Of a stretch of 64,000 nucleotides of DNA, positions 43,628 to 52,259 are shown one piece after another. Made by a program: the position numbers and the translations under genes. Source of the stretch: DATFVA01 sp963815785. GTDB lineage: Bacteria; Bacteroidota; Ignavibacteria; Ignavibacteriales; Ignavibacteriaceae. The DNA is taken from the NCBI GenBank assembly GCA_963815785.1, contig CAWFHZ010000005.1, positions 1 through 64,000 of the forward strand, written 5' to 3'. The notes beneath the pieces are model-generated. The model saw only the letters and a list, made by a program, of their open reading frames with translations. It made no database searches and was not told the origin of the DNA. Each line of letters begins with the position of its first letter. Position 1 is the stretch's first letter.

Positions 43628-46219
43628 TTAGTTACTCTCCAGTATGTCTGCTCCCTTGACAGATATCTTAGTGAACCAGCCAAGTGCAAACAAAAACAAA
43701 CCTGTTCCAATCCAGGTAAAAGTTCCTCCAGCACCTAAATACATAGTTATTGCCGATAAGACTGCTAAGAATGCGCAAACAAGCATAGAAGTTTTATTAA
43801 CGTGAGTATGCATATCCATTGTCGCCTTTTCCCCTCTCGGCGCTATCATACCTTCTTTTTCAAGTTCCTGCTCTGTTTTAATATTAATTTCTTTGTATCC
43901 GCCTTTTATGTAACTAAATAATTGCCTTATACCGAATTTAACATAAGTGCCTTTAGGATTGAAAAGGATTACCGGAGTTTTTGTACGAAGAGCTATTAAG
44001 TTTGGCTTTATGTTCGAGAACCTTTTTTGTATCCAGTTTTCGTTCGAGCCTCCAATAACAACCGCGTCGTAATTATCTGATGTTTTTACGATTGTCCCGG
44101 TCACATCATTATTTATTTTGCCGTCCACTTCTACCTTTAAATTTTCATTACTGTTTTTTTCGAAATATTCGGAAACTTCTTTCTTAAAACCATCCAGTAT
44201 TTTTTGCTTTTCATCCTCACTTACGGCTGTTTTGAAGATATGAAGAAATCTTATTTCCATTTTGCCTTTAGAATTAAAACTTTCCAACCGGTTTATAATG
44301 GGTTTTATTTGCTTCGGATTTGCTATCGGTACTAATATTTTATTAGAAGGAATTTTAGCATTTTGCTGAACGACAAGAACATCGCAGTTAACTTTCTCCA
44401 ATATTCTATCAATATTTCTGCCTATTACATTTTTTATTGAACTAACGTAACCTCTCCAGCCCATAATAATAAGATTTGATTTCCTCTCCTCCGCTGTTTG
44501 AATAATTGCATCGTACGCCTGATGCGATATTCTGATTAATACTTCTCCGGTTAAATCGGCATCCTGCACCATTTGTAGTGCTTTGCTCGTAATCTCCCTG
44601 TGCTGTTCAACATAAATTACCCCTTCACTGACCGGTAATTGCTCCGGTACAACTACAATCTGCAGAATCAAAACACTTCCGTTGTTCTTTCTCGCGGAGT
44701 TTATGGCAAGCGGCATCAAAGTTTTTAATGAGTCGGGATTACCAACCGGGACTAAGACATTGTAACTTTCGGTATCATAAGTAACCTGCCTTTTTTCCTG
44801 GTGCGCTAAAAAGGTTGGGTTCTCTCCTTCTTCTTTTCTTTTTTTGGCGTATGTGTAATAAATAATTGTTCCTATGCCGATCCAGGCAAGTGTAAAGTAC
44901 CAGGCAATAGGAGAATAATCGAACATAAACAGTGCAAGAAATAATTTAGTTATTATTCCGATTATAGGCACAATGGGGAAGAAGGGCATGAGATAACCGT
45001 ATTTAAGTCTGTTGCCGTATTTTTTTCTGAGAGTTATTGCGGCAATGTTTACTTGAAGAAATAAAAGAAGAAACATAATGTCCGCAGCGGATGCTACATC
45101 TTTTATTGGAATTATCACTGCCATTACAAGAATCAATGCTCCGCTGAACATTAATGCTTTGTGCGGTGTTCTTGTTTTTTTGTTTATCGCAGAAAATGCT
45201 TTGGGTAAATTTTTATCTCTTCCCATTGCAAAAGATACTCTCGTTGATGAGTACGTAGTTGCATTAAGTGCGCTCATTGTCGATAGCAATCCCGCAATTA
45301 GAAGAAGTAAGGTACCAAACGGCATAAACTGTTTTGCCGCTTCTACTAGTCCGAGTTCTGCGTGTTTTCCCAGCCATACATAGGTTGGAATATTCGTATC
45401 GGGTGTAACAGCGCCTATCGCGGCAAAAGCTACAAAAATATAAATAGGTACAACGATAGCTAAAGAATAAAATACCGCCTTGGGGATATTTTTTCTCGGA
45501 TTTTTAACTTCTTCGCCGGCCTGCACAATTATTTCATAGCCCTCAAATGCTATAAACGTTAATCCCATCGCGCTTAAAATTCCCGGAAATCCTTTAGGCG
45601 AGAAATTTTGAAATTTTTGAAAGAAAGCGGGGTGCGATACTATTGCCCATATACCGCTTACAATAAAGACAAATAAAATTAAAACCTTCAACACGGTTAC
45701 AATATTCCCGGCCATTCCGGTTTCCGAAACTCCCTTGTAATTAATTGCAACGAAGATTAGGATGATAATCACAGTAACAAATTTTTGAAGCATTTCTCCG
45801 TGCAAGCCGAATAAAGAAATATTAAAGTTGTTGAGCACTAAAACGAAATATGCTCCGAAACCCATTGCATAAAGACTACCTGCAACAGCGTGCGCAAACC
45901 AGCTCATCCAGCCTGCCTGGAAAGCATTCGGTCCCGGTAAACCTTCTTTAACCCAAAGGTAACCTCCGCCCGCTTCCGGAATTGCGGAACCTAATTCAGC
46001 ATATACCATTGCGGTAAAAATCGTAACAATGCCGTTCAGTGCAAATGACAATATTAATGCAGGGCCGGCTGTTCCGGCAGCAATTCCCGTAAGTACAAAA
46101 ATTCCTGCTCCAATCATTGCGCCTACGCCGATCATAGTAATATCGAACAGTGAAAGGTCGCGGCTTAATCCGACTTCAAATTTTTCGCTGCCTATAACAC
46201 CTTTAGTATCGTTCGCCAC
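43628..46219 (-). CDS. APC-family permease fused to universal stress protein domains
   Basis: An 863-residue protein. Residues about 1-465 are an amino acid-polyamine-organocation (APC) transporter of 12 helices (FDITMIGVGAMIGAGIFVLT at the start). Then follow two USP-like domains (about 485-620, with IIMGWRGYVSSIKNVIGRN, and about 625-765), and finally two more membrane helices. The start is GTG behind an AGGA Shine-Dalgarno. Relatives with this plan are annotated as cationic amino acid transporters, but its place in a potassium gene set makes a K+ uptake role worth testing. Confidence 0.85.
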   Translation of the reverse strand: MANDTKGVIGSEKFEVGLSRDLSLFDITMIGVGAMIGAGIFVLTGIAAGTAGPALILSFALNGIVTIFTAMVYAELGSAIPEAGGGYLWVKEGLPGPNAFQAGWMSWFAHAVAGSLYAMGFGAYFVLVLNNFNISLFGLHGEMLQKFVTVIIILIFVAINYKGVSETGMAGNIVTVLKVLILFVFIVSGIWAIVSHPAFFQKFQNFSPKGFPGILSAMGLTFIAFEGYEIIVQAGEEVKNPRKNIPKAVFYSLAIVVPIYIFVAFAAIGAVTPDTNIPTYVWLGKHAELGLVEAAKQFMPFGTLLLLIAGLLSTMSALNATTYSSTRVSFAMGRDKNLPKAFSAINKKTRTPHKALMFSGALILVMAVIIPIKDVASAADIMFLLLFLQVNIAAITLRKKYGNRLKYGYLMPFFPIVPIIGIITKLFLALFMFDYSPIAWYFTLAWIGIGTIIYYTYAKKRKEEGENPTFLAHQEKRQVTYDTESYNVLVPVGNPDSLKTLMPLAINSARKNNGSVLILQIVVVPEQLPVSEGVIYVEQHREITSKALQMVQDADLTGEVLIRISHQAYDAIIQTAEERKSNLIIMGWRGYVSSIKNVIGRNIDRILEKVNCDVLVVQQNAKIPSNKILVPIANPKQIKPIINRLESFNSKGKMEIRFLHIFKTAVSEDEKQKILDGFKKEVSEYFEKNSNENLKVEVDGKINNDVTGTIVKTSDNYDAVVIGGSNENWIQKRFSNIKPNLIALRTKTPVILFNPKGTYVKFGIRQLFSYIKGGYKEINIKTEQELEKEGMIAPRGEKATMDMHTHVNKTSMLVCAFLAVLSAITMYLGAGGTFTWIGTGLFLFALGWFTKISVKGADILESN

Positions 46220-46258
46220 TTATTATCCTGTAAAATACTTTATTATATAAAAATGCTT

Positions 46259-46274
46259 CGCATCAATTGTACCA
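46259..46274 (-). promoter_or_regulatory. candidate sigma-54 promoter for the APC permease
   Basis: On the minus strand TGGTACAATTGATGCG has GG and GC at the exact 10-base spacing of -24/-12 promoters (consensus TGGCAC-N5-TTGCW). It would start transcription near 46248, about 28 bp before the GTG. On the other strand TTGGCATTTATATTGGA (46436-46452) is a weaker candidate for the DUF4118 gene. The nearby sigma-54 activator supports the idea; neither site is proven. Confidence 0.4.
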
Positions 46275-46499
46275 TTTAGTTAAAGTGAAATTATTCAATT
46301 ATGTAATGGAATTACTGCAAGAAATGCAAAGTTTTGGATTGATTTATCGACTACTACCCTTTCAAAATGAAAATTAAGACTGTCGAAATGAAATGGTTGG
46401 AGTTTTAAAAATTATCAAAATGATGTTTATTCTATTTGGCATTTATATTGGATTTCTAAACGGAGATATAATTCATTTAAGTAAAGAATAATTACAGTC

Positions 46500-47306
46500 A
46501 TGCAAACTTTAAATAGAAGCTTTAACTTTTCGAAAGAGAAACAATACTATTTTTCAACAATTTTAATTTTTGGCTTCATAATAATTTTGTATAACGTTCA
46601 AAATTTTATTGGATATGAAACCGTATCGTTGATTTTGCTTTTAATAATTTTTCTGCTTCCACTTTTTAATTTCGAAAAAGGACCAATCATACTATCGGCT
46701 GTTATAAGTGCCCTCGCATGGGATTATTATTTTATCCCTCCTCATTTTACAATGCATATAGCAAAAACTGAAGACGTGGTAATGCTGTTTATGTTTTTTG
46801 TCGTTGCGGTTACTAACGGTGTTTTAACCTCAAAATTAAAAAAGCAACAGAAATTTATGACTGAGAAGGAAAGGCAATCAAATGCATTGTTTAATCTCCT
46901 AAAAGATTTTTCATCTGCAAAAGATTTAAACGATATTCTAAATAAATCGGTTAAGCACATTTTAGATGTTTTCGGATTTGAATCGGTAATATTTTTTCCT
47001 GCTGATGGAAATAAATTGAGCAGAACCCCTCACCAAGCAAGCAATTTTGTTCCGGATGAAATGGAATGGCTGGCGGCAGAAATTTGTTATAAGGATAAAA
47101 TAGAATCTGGCAAATCGACCAGTATTATGCAAGGTGCATCAGCAAAATACTTTCCAATTGTTATTAGTAGGTCTGAAATTTTTATTATCGGCATTAAAAT
47201 AAATGATGAGTTAAAATCCAATAAAACCGAAATGAAATTTTTAATGTCCTTCTTAAAAGAAGTTGCCCCTTTTGTACAAAAATATTATTCTTACTCTAAC
47301 CCGTAA
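46500..47306 (+). CDS. DUF4118 membrane + GAF protein (KdpD middle part as a separate gene)
   Basis: A 268-residue protein. Four TM helices (about residues 17-110), with SALAWDYYFIPPHFTMHIAK, are the DUF4118 module that forms the membrane part of KdpD. A GAF-like domain follows (about 130-265). No kinase domain. It is the membrane and GAF section missing from the KdpD sensor gene at 37314. It converges with the NtrC-type regulator gene and overlaps it by 16 bp. Confidence 0.85.
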   Translation: MQTLNRSFNFSKEKQYYFSTILIFGFIIILYNVQNFIGYETVSLILLLIIFLLPLFNFEKGPIILSAVISALAWDYYFIPPHFTMHIAKTEDVVMLFMFFVVAVTNGVLTSKLKKQQKFMTEKERQSNALFNLLKDFSSAKDLNDILNKSVKHILDVFGFESVIFFPADGNKLSRTPHQASNFVPDEMEWLAAEICYKDKIESGKSTSIMQGASAKYFPIVISRSEIFIIGIKINDELKSNKTEMKFLMSFLKEVAPFVQKYYSYSNP

Positions 47307-48628
47307 GCCTGCAATTTCCTATATAAGGTTGTTAATCCTATTCCTAATTTTTCGGCTGCTTTAGTTTTGTTCCCGTTTTCGCTTTTTAAAATCTGCAGAA
47401 TATGATTCTTTTCCACTTCATACAATTTTTCTAAATTTTCATTCAATTGATTTGAAATGGGATTAAATTCTTTAGGAAGAGTTTTTTCAGTTAATATCCC
47501 GTTTTCAGATAATATTATTGCCCGTTCAATTACATTTCTCAGCTCTCTTATGTTTCCGGGAAATTCATAGTGCTTTAATTTTTCTATAAAGCTTCCCGGA
47601 ACAAGATTAATTTTCTTTCCCAGTTTCCTGCTGAATAAATCAATAAAAAATTCAGCTAAAAAAGGTATATCTTCTGTTCTTTCTCTTAATGATGGGAGTT
47701 CTATTTTCATTACGCTTATTCTGTAAAATAGATCTGAACGGAAGTTGCCTTTTTTAATTTCGTCTTCAATGTCCCTGTTTGTAGCTGCAATAATCCTTAC
47801 ATCGGTTTTTGTAGGTTTCGTATCTCCCAGCTTAATAAAATCATTAGTCTCAAGTACTCTTAAAAACTTGGCTTGCAAAGAGAGATCAAGTTCACCTATC
47901 TCATCTAAAAACAAAGTCCCTGAATTAGCCTCTTCGAATAATCCTTTTTTGTTTTTTACTGCACCAGTAAAGGCTCCTGCTTTATAACCGAACATTTCCG
48001 ATTCAAGCAAATCTTTTGCAATTGCGCTGCAGTTCACCGCAACAAAGGGATTATTCTTTCTTTTACCTGAATAATGTATTGCCTGTGCAAATAATTCTTT
48101 ACCTGTTCCGGTTTCTCCCAGAAGCAAAACCGGTGTATCAGTATCAGCAACCTTGCGGGCAATATCCTGGGCTTGTTTAATTCCGGCTGATTGACCTGTG
48201 ATATTATCGAAGCTGAATTTTTCGCCGACCTGCTTTTCAAGATGATCGATCCTGTGACGCATTAAAACTTTTTCCATAGCACTTTTGACTACTGGGACAA
48301 TTTTATTATCCTCATCACCTTTAGTTATATAATCAAAGGCACCTTCTTTGATTGCTCGGACACCGTCCTCAATAGTACCGTAAGCTGTTAAAACGATTAC
48401 CTCGCTGAAAGGATTGATTTTTTTTATTTCTCCCAGGAGTATAAGACCATTAATGTCAGGTAATCTCACATCAGTTATTACAAGAGCTTGTTCTTCCTTA
48501 TTGAATAGCGCTATCCCTTCTTTTCCAGTTCCCGCTGTATCAATTTTATACCCTTCAAGTCTGAGCAATTTTGCAAGCAGGTTCCTGAGATCTTCTTCAT
48601 CATCTATGATTAAAATATTTTTGTTCAT
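47291..48628 (-). CDS. sigma-54-dependent response regulator (NtrC family)
   Basis: A 445-residue regulator. The receiver domain has phosphoacceptor Asp53 (VITDVRLPD). The AAA+ domain has Walker A GETGTGKE (about 170-178), GAFTGA in YKAGAFTGAVKNKKG, which contacts sigma-54, and the ATNRDIEDEI sensor region. A Fis-type HTH (NKTKAAEKLGIGLTTLYRKL) ends it. It lies in the potassium module in the place where KdpE would be expected, so it probably activates kdp and/or the APC permease. Confidence 0.92.
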   Translation of the reverse strand: MNKNILIIDDEEDLRNLLAKLLRLEGYKIDTAGTGKEGIALFNKEEQALVITDVRLPDINGLILLGEIKKINPFSEVIVLTAYGTIEDGVRAIKEGAFDYITKGDEDNKIVPVVKSAMEKVLMRHRIDHLEKQVGEKFSFDNITGQSAGIKQAQDIARKVADTDTPVLLLGETGTGKELFAQAIHYSGKRKNNPFVAVNCSAIAKDLLESEMFGYKAGAFTGAVKNKKGLFEEANSGTLFLDEIGELDLSLQAKFLRVLETNDFIKLGDTKPTKTDVRIIAATNRDIEDEIKKGNFRSDLFYRISVMKIELPSLRERTEDIPFLAEFFIDLFSRKLGKKINLVPGSFIEKLKHYEFPGNIRELRNVIERAIILSENGILTEKTLPKEFNPISNQLNENLEKLYEVEKNHILQILKSENGNKTKAAEKLGIGLTTLYRKLQAYGLE

Positions 48629-48702
48629 ACTGTAAATACTTAAATTAATAAATAACAGTTTTCCAAAATTACGATATTAATAAGAGACATGATCTGATCA
48701 AG

Positions 48703-49749
48703 TCAGGAGGTTAAAACCGATGTGAAATATTTTCCCTTAAACCAAAGCGCTACATGAACAAGTAAAATTAATACCGGCACCTCAACCAGGGGACCGATTA
48801 CAGCAGCAAATGATTCACCCGAATTTATTCCGAATACGGCAACAGAAACAGCAATAGCTAATTCAAAGTTATTGCTTGCTGCAGTAAATGAAAGTGTCGT
48901 AGTTTTTGAATAATCTGCACCAACTTTTCTTCCCATATAGAAAGAAATGAAGAACATTATTACAAAGTAGAAAATGAGCGGTATTGCAATTCTTAGCACA
49001 TCAAGGGGAATCTTAACGATGTACTCACCTTTTAATGAAAACATCACAAAAATTGTAAACAGCAATGCTATAAGAGTAACCGGACTTATCTTTGGAATGA
49101 ATTTCTGATTGTACCAGTTTATATCTTTAAGTTTTATAAATACATAACGGGTCAGCATTCCCCCAAAGAAAGGAATTCCTAAATATATAAGTACACTTTC
49201 GGCAATCTGCCCGATTGAAATATCTACATTGAAACTGCTCAAACCGAGCCATCGCGGGAATAAAGTTATAAACAGGTAAGCATATAATGAAAAGAAAAGA
49301 ACCTGGAATATTGAATTGAAGGCAACAAGTCCTGCTGCATACTCGGTATCTCCTTCAGCAAGTTCATTCCAGACTATCACCATTGCAATACATCGTGCAA
49401 GTCCGATCATGATCAAGCCAGCCATATATTCAGGATAATCATGAAGAAATATAATTGCGAGAAAAAACATGAGAAGCGGACCAATTATCCAGTTTTGTAC
49501 AAGGGAAAGAGCAAGTATTTTCAGATTTTTAAATATTTGTGGAAGTTCCTCATATTTTACTTTTGCAAGAGGCGGATACATCATTAAAATCAAGCCGACA
49601 GCAATTGGAATATTTGTGGTTCCCGATTGAAAAGTATTCCAGAAATCAGTTATTCCCGGAAACAAGTATCCACTCATGATTCCCGCGAACATCGCAGCAA
49701 AAATCCAGAGGGTCAAATATCTGTCGATAAATTTTAATCTTTTATTCAT
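48703..49749 (-). CDS. Acr3-type arsenite efflux permease
   Basis: A 348-residue, ten-helix member of the bile acid/arsenite/riboflavin transporter superfamily. MIGLARCIAMVIVWNELAEGD holds the conserved Cys of Acr3 near the fourth helix, and TAASNNFELAIAVSVAVFG is the family's second signature. It extrudes arsenite using the proton motive force. It overlaps arsC by 4 bp and is the last gene of the ars operon. Its last 204 bp are duplicated at 35233-35436. Confidence 0.94.
   Translation of the reverse strand: MNKRLKFIDRYLTLWIFAAMFAGIMSGYLFPGITDFWNTFQSGTTNIPIAVGLILMMYPPLAKVKYEELPQIFKNLKILALSLVQNWIIGPLLMFFLAIIFLHDYPEYMAGLIMIGLARCIAMVIVWNELAEGDTEYAAGLVAFNSIFQVLFFSLYAYLFITLFPRWLGLSSFNVDISIGQIAESVLIYLGIPFFGGMLTRYVFIKLKDINWYNQKFIPKISPVTLIALLFTIFVMFSLKGEYIVKIPLDVLRIAIPLIFYFVIMFFISFYMGRKVGADYSKTTTLSFTAASNNFELAIAVSVAVFGINSGESFAAVIGPLVEVPVLILLVHVALWFKGKYFTSVLTS
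48791..48883. repeat. direct repeat, right copy (93 bp identical to 35321-35413)
   Basis: This copy lies inside the intact acr3 gene, near its 3' end. It is the same orientation as the left copy and exactly 13,470 bp away. Similarity continues at a lower level on both sides, ending about at the acr3 stop codon. Confidence 0.95.
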
Positions 49750-50171
49750 TTATTCGGTTTAATATTTGTGTTATAAAAATTACGGAATGCTACTTCAATC
49801 TGATCTCTGATCTTCCTGTAGAATTCAATTATTTGTTCCTCTGTTCCTGTTGCTTCTGCAGGATCTTCAAATCCGATATGCAATCTTTCTTTTACCTTTC
49901 CTAAAAAAACAGGACAAGTTTCTTTTGCATTATCACAGACAGTAATAACATAATCGAAAGAATCATTTAAATACTTTTCAACATTTTCCGGATGGTTTCC
50001 ACTTATATCAATCCCCTTTTCTTTCATTACCAAAATGGATTTAGGATTAACAACTTCAGCCGGTTTTGTCCCGGCTGAGTAAACTTCAAGTGAACTATCA
50101 AATGATTTAAGAAAACCTTCTGCCATTTGGCTGCGGCAGGAGTTACCCGTACAAAGGATTAATATTTTCAT
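49746..50171 (-). CDS. arsC: arsenate reductase, low-molecular-weight phosphatase type
   Basis: A 141-residue thioredoxin-coupled arsenate reductase. The P-loop CTGNSCR (Cys7-X5-Arg13) and the two downstream redox cysteines (TVCDNAKETCPVF) match the ArsC of Gram-positives. The ATG at 50171 is used because an in-frame upstream start (50225) adds 18 residues that lie inside arsM. It reduces arsenate to arsenite for the adjacent exporter, whose start overlaps its stop by 4 bp. Confidence 0.95.
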   Translation of the reverse strand: MKILILCTGNSCRSQMAEGFLKSFDSSLEVYSAGTKPAEVVNPKSILVMKEKGIDISGNHPENVEKYLNDSFDYVITVCDNAKETCPVFLGKVKERLHIGFEDPAEATGTEEQIIEFYRKIRDQIEVAFRNFYNTNIKPNK

Positions 50172-50181
50172 AGAACTTTTT

Positions 50182-50979
50182 TTAATTTTTATATGCAACA
50201 ACTGTGATACTGAAAATCCCCTCAATTTTTTGTTTGTAACTTTCTATTCCTTCGGGAGAAAGATACTGCATTAATAATTCATCGGGTAAATCAATAGTTT
50301 TTGTTTTTTTAATCTCAATATTTGTAAATCCGGTATTTTTTATAATATCAAGATATTCATCCTGCTGAAGCGCACCGGCAACACAACCTGCATACATTGC
50401 GGCAGATTTTTTTAAATCAGGATGAAGTTCACCTTTTACAACTATATCGGAGATACAAAAATGGGCACCCGGTTTTAATATTCTAAAAATTTCAGAAAAA
50501 GCTTTATGCTTACTTGGAACAAGATTTAAAACACAATTGGAGATCACTACATCAGCTATTTCATTTTCAAGAGGCATCTTCTCTATCTCGCCCAAATGAA
50601 ATTCAACATTCTGAAATCCGAGTTTCTCTTTATTTGAATTTGCTTTATTTATCATTTCTTCGGTGAAATCAAGACCCACAACTTTTCCCTCATCTCCAAC
50701 AATAGCTCTTGCAACAAAAACATCATTTCCTGCCCCGGAACCTAAATCAACAACTGTATTACCTTTTTTTATTCCGGCAAATTCAGTTGGTAAGCCGCAG
50801 CCCAATCCAAGGTCAGCATCTTTAACATAACCCTCGAGATTATCGTATTCATCTTTCATAATTGTGTAACCAACTATTTTATTATTGGAACCGCAGCAGC
50901 ATTTTTGTTCATTCAAAACTGCAATTTCTGTATATTTTTCTTTAACTACGTTTTTAATTTCATTTTCGGTTGAATTCAT
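50182..50979 (-). CDS. arsM: arsenite S-adenosylmethionine methyltransferase
   Basis: A SAM-dependent methyltransferase, about 265 residues. VVDLGSGAGNDVFVA is the SAM-binding motif I. Family cysteines are present near LGLGCGLPTEF, ISNCVLNLVPS and AGCVAGALQQ, with a CCCG cluster near the N-terminus. It methylates arsenite to volatile or less toxic species. The start at 50979 has a GGAG Shine-Dalgarno 7 bp upstream; an in-frame ATG 12 bp earlier (50991) has none. Second gene of the ars operon. Confidence 0.94.
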   Translation of the reverse strand: MNSTENEIKNVVKEKYTEIAVLNEQKCCCGSNNKIVGYTIMKDEYDNLEGYVKDADLGLGCGLPTEFAGIKKGNTVVDLGSGAGNDVFVARAIVGDEGKVVGLDFTEEMINKANSNKEKLGFQNVEFHLGEIEKMPLENEIADVVISNCVLNLVPSKHKAFSEIFRILKPGAHFCISDIVVKGELHPDLKKSAAMYAGCVAGALQQDEYLDIIKNTGFTNIEIKKTKTIDLPDELLMQYLSPEGIESYKQKIEGIFSITVVAYKN

Positions 50980-51000
50980 TGTATTCTCCATAATTTATTA

Positions 51001-51318
51001 TTAACAGGAACAGACTGCTTTAAAAAGATTATCTAATTCCTTTTTCGCTTTTGATAAAACTTGTTCATTAACACAATAACAGACTTTTGGGCCTTCAATT
51101 TCACCCTTAATCAACCCCACCCTTTTAAGTTCCTTTAAATGCTGCGACACAGTGGACTGTGAGAGCGGAAGCAAATCAACAATATCTCCGCACATACAAA
51201 TATTCATTTCAGATAAAATCTTCAGTATTTTAATACGCGCCGGATGTGATAATGCTTTGCCTATATCTGCAAGCCAGGCATCATCCTTTGTAAATTCTTG
51301 TTTTTTTGAGAAGGCCAT
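51001..51318 (-). CDS. arsR: ArsR-family arsenic-responsive repressor
   Basis: A 105-residue winged-helix repressor. The recognition helix is in LPLSQSTVSQHLKELKRVGL. Cysteines for metalloid sensing occur at MNICMCGDIV and at the extreme C-terminus (VCSC). Free protein represses ars and arsenite binding releases it. The operator is visible just upstream of its start. It heads the operon arsR-arsM-arsC-acr3. Confidence 0.93.
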   Translation of the reverse strand: MAFSKKQEFTKDDAWLADIGKALSHPARIKILKILSEMNICMCGDIVDLLPLSQSTVSQHLKELKRVGLIKGEIEGPKVCYCVNEQVLSKAKKELDNLFKAVCSC

Positions 51319-51339
51319 TTTTTAATATTCCAATCGTTA

Positions 51340-51375
51340 ATCGTAAATATACGATAGGAGGTTATTAAATGTCAA
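51340..51375 (-). promoter_or_regulatory. ars promoter with overlapping palindromic operator
   Basis: On the minus strand TTGACA (51370-51375) is followed after 18 bp by TATATT (51346-51351), a near-consensus housekeeping promoter. The palindrome ATCGTA-N4-TACGAT (51340-51355) covers the -10 box, as expected for ArsR repression. It ends 22 bp before the arsR start codon. Confidence 0.75.
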
Positions 51376-51438
51376 GTATCCATTAAATAATTTTTAGATT
51401 ATTATTTTAGTAAACTTATTCCGGGAAAGGTAAATCTC

Positions 51439-52185
51439 TTGAACGAATTCTATGAAATACAAAAAACTATACATGCTTCGCAGGCGGATTTTACTAATCG
51501 TTTGAGAATTGATTCTCTTTTTATTTTGCTTCAGGATACAGCAGCGCTGCATGCAGACAAATTAAACCTGGGATTTAAAGCACTTATTGAGCACAATTTA
51601 GCATGGGTGCTCTCGTGGGTTAAAGTTGAAGTTGAAGCTTTTCCGAAATTCGGGGATGAAATAAAAATAAGAACATGGCCTAAAAAGAAATTCAAACTTT
51701 ATTCTTTAAGAGACTTCTTTATATTCAATAAAGATGGTCAAATTATTTGTAAAGCAACCACTGCCTGGCTCCCAATCAATATAAAATCCAAAAGAATAAT
51801 TGATACATCAGGTCTGCCTGCCCCGATCAACTACCAGGAAAATGAATCGGCAATAGATGAACTTCCACAAAAAATTTCTGAACCGGACAATAAAATTTTC
51901 ATTTTAAAAAAGAAGATGCGTTACACAGACCTGGATCTGAATCAGCATGTAAATAATATTAAATATATTGAACTTATGATGGATAGTTTTTCAAAAGACC
52001 AGTTTGAAAAATTCCAGCTGAAAACAATTGAAATAAATTTTATCTCAGAGAGTAAATACGATGATGAGATAGAAATTTACAAATCCGGGAACGGTCATCA
52101 GAATATATTTTCCGGGATAAACCCTCACAGTAAAAAAATTGTATTCCAATCTAATTTAGTATGGGATGAAATTAGTCTAATCTAA
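51439..52185 (+). CDS. acyl-ACP thioesterase family protein
   Basis: A 248-residue double hot-dog fold protein. The first hot-dog domain has IDSLFILLQDTAALHADKL and the second has the catalytic-region motif YTDLDLNQHVNNIKYIE, typical of FatA/FatB-like and bacterial acyl-ACP thioesterases. The start is TTG with a GGAAAGG Shine-Dalgarno 8 bp upstream. It releases free fatty acids from ACP. Divergent from the ars operon. Confidence 0.9.
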   Translation: MNEFYEIQKTIHASQADFTNRLRIDSLFILLQDTAALHADKLNLGFKALIEHNLAWVLSWVKVEVEAFPKFGDEIKIRTWPKKKFKLYSLRDFFIFNKDGQIICKATTAWLPINIKSKRIIDTSGLPAPINYQENESAIDELPQKISEPDNKIFILKKKMRYTDLDLNQHVNNIKYIELMMDSFSKDQFEKFQLKTIEINFISESKYDDEIEIYKSGNGHQNIFSGINPHSKKIVFQSNLVWDEISLI

Positions 52186-52259
52186 ATCCTTTATTATCGT
52201 TTATTTTTAACACTTTTTAATTCTATATGTGATCACAATCATTTAATCTTTAATAAATG

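Noticed and set aside
35233..48906. Classical transposon bounded by inverted repeats
   Set aside because: The repeats are direct, not inverted, and no transposase or integrase gene lies between them.
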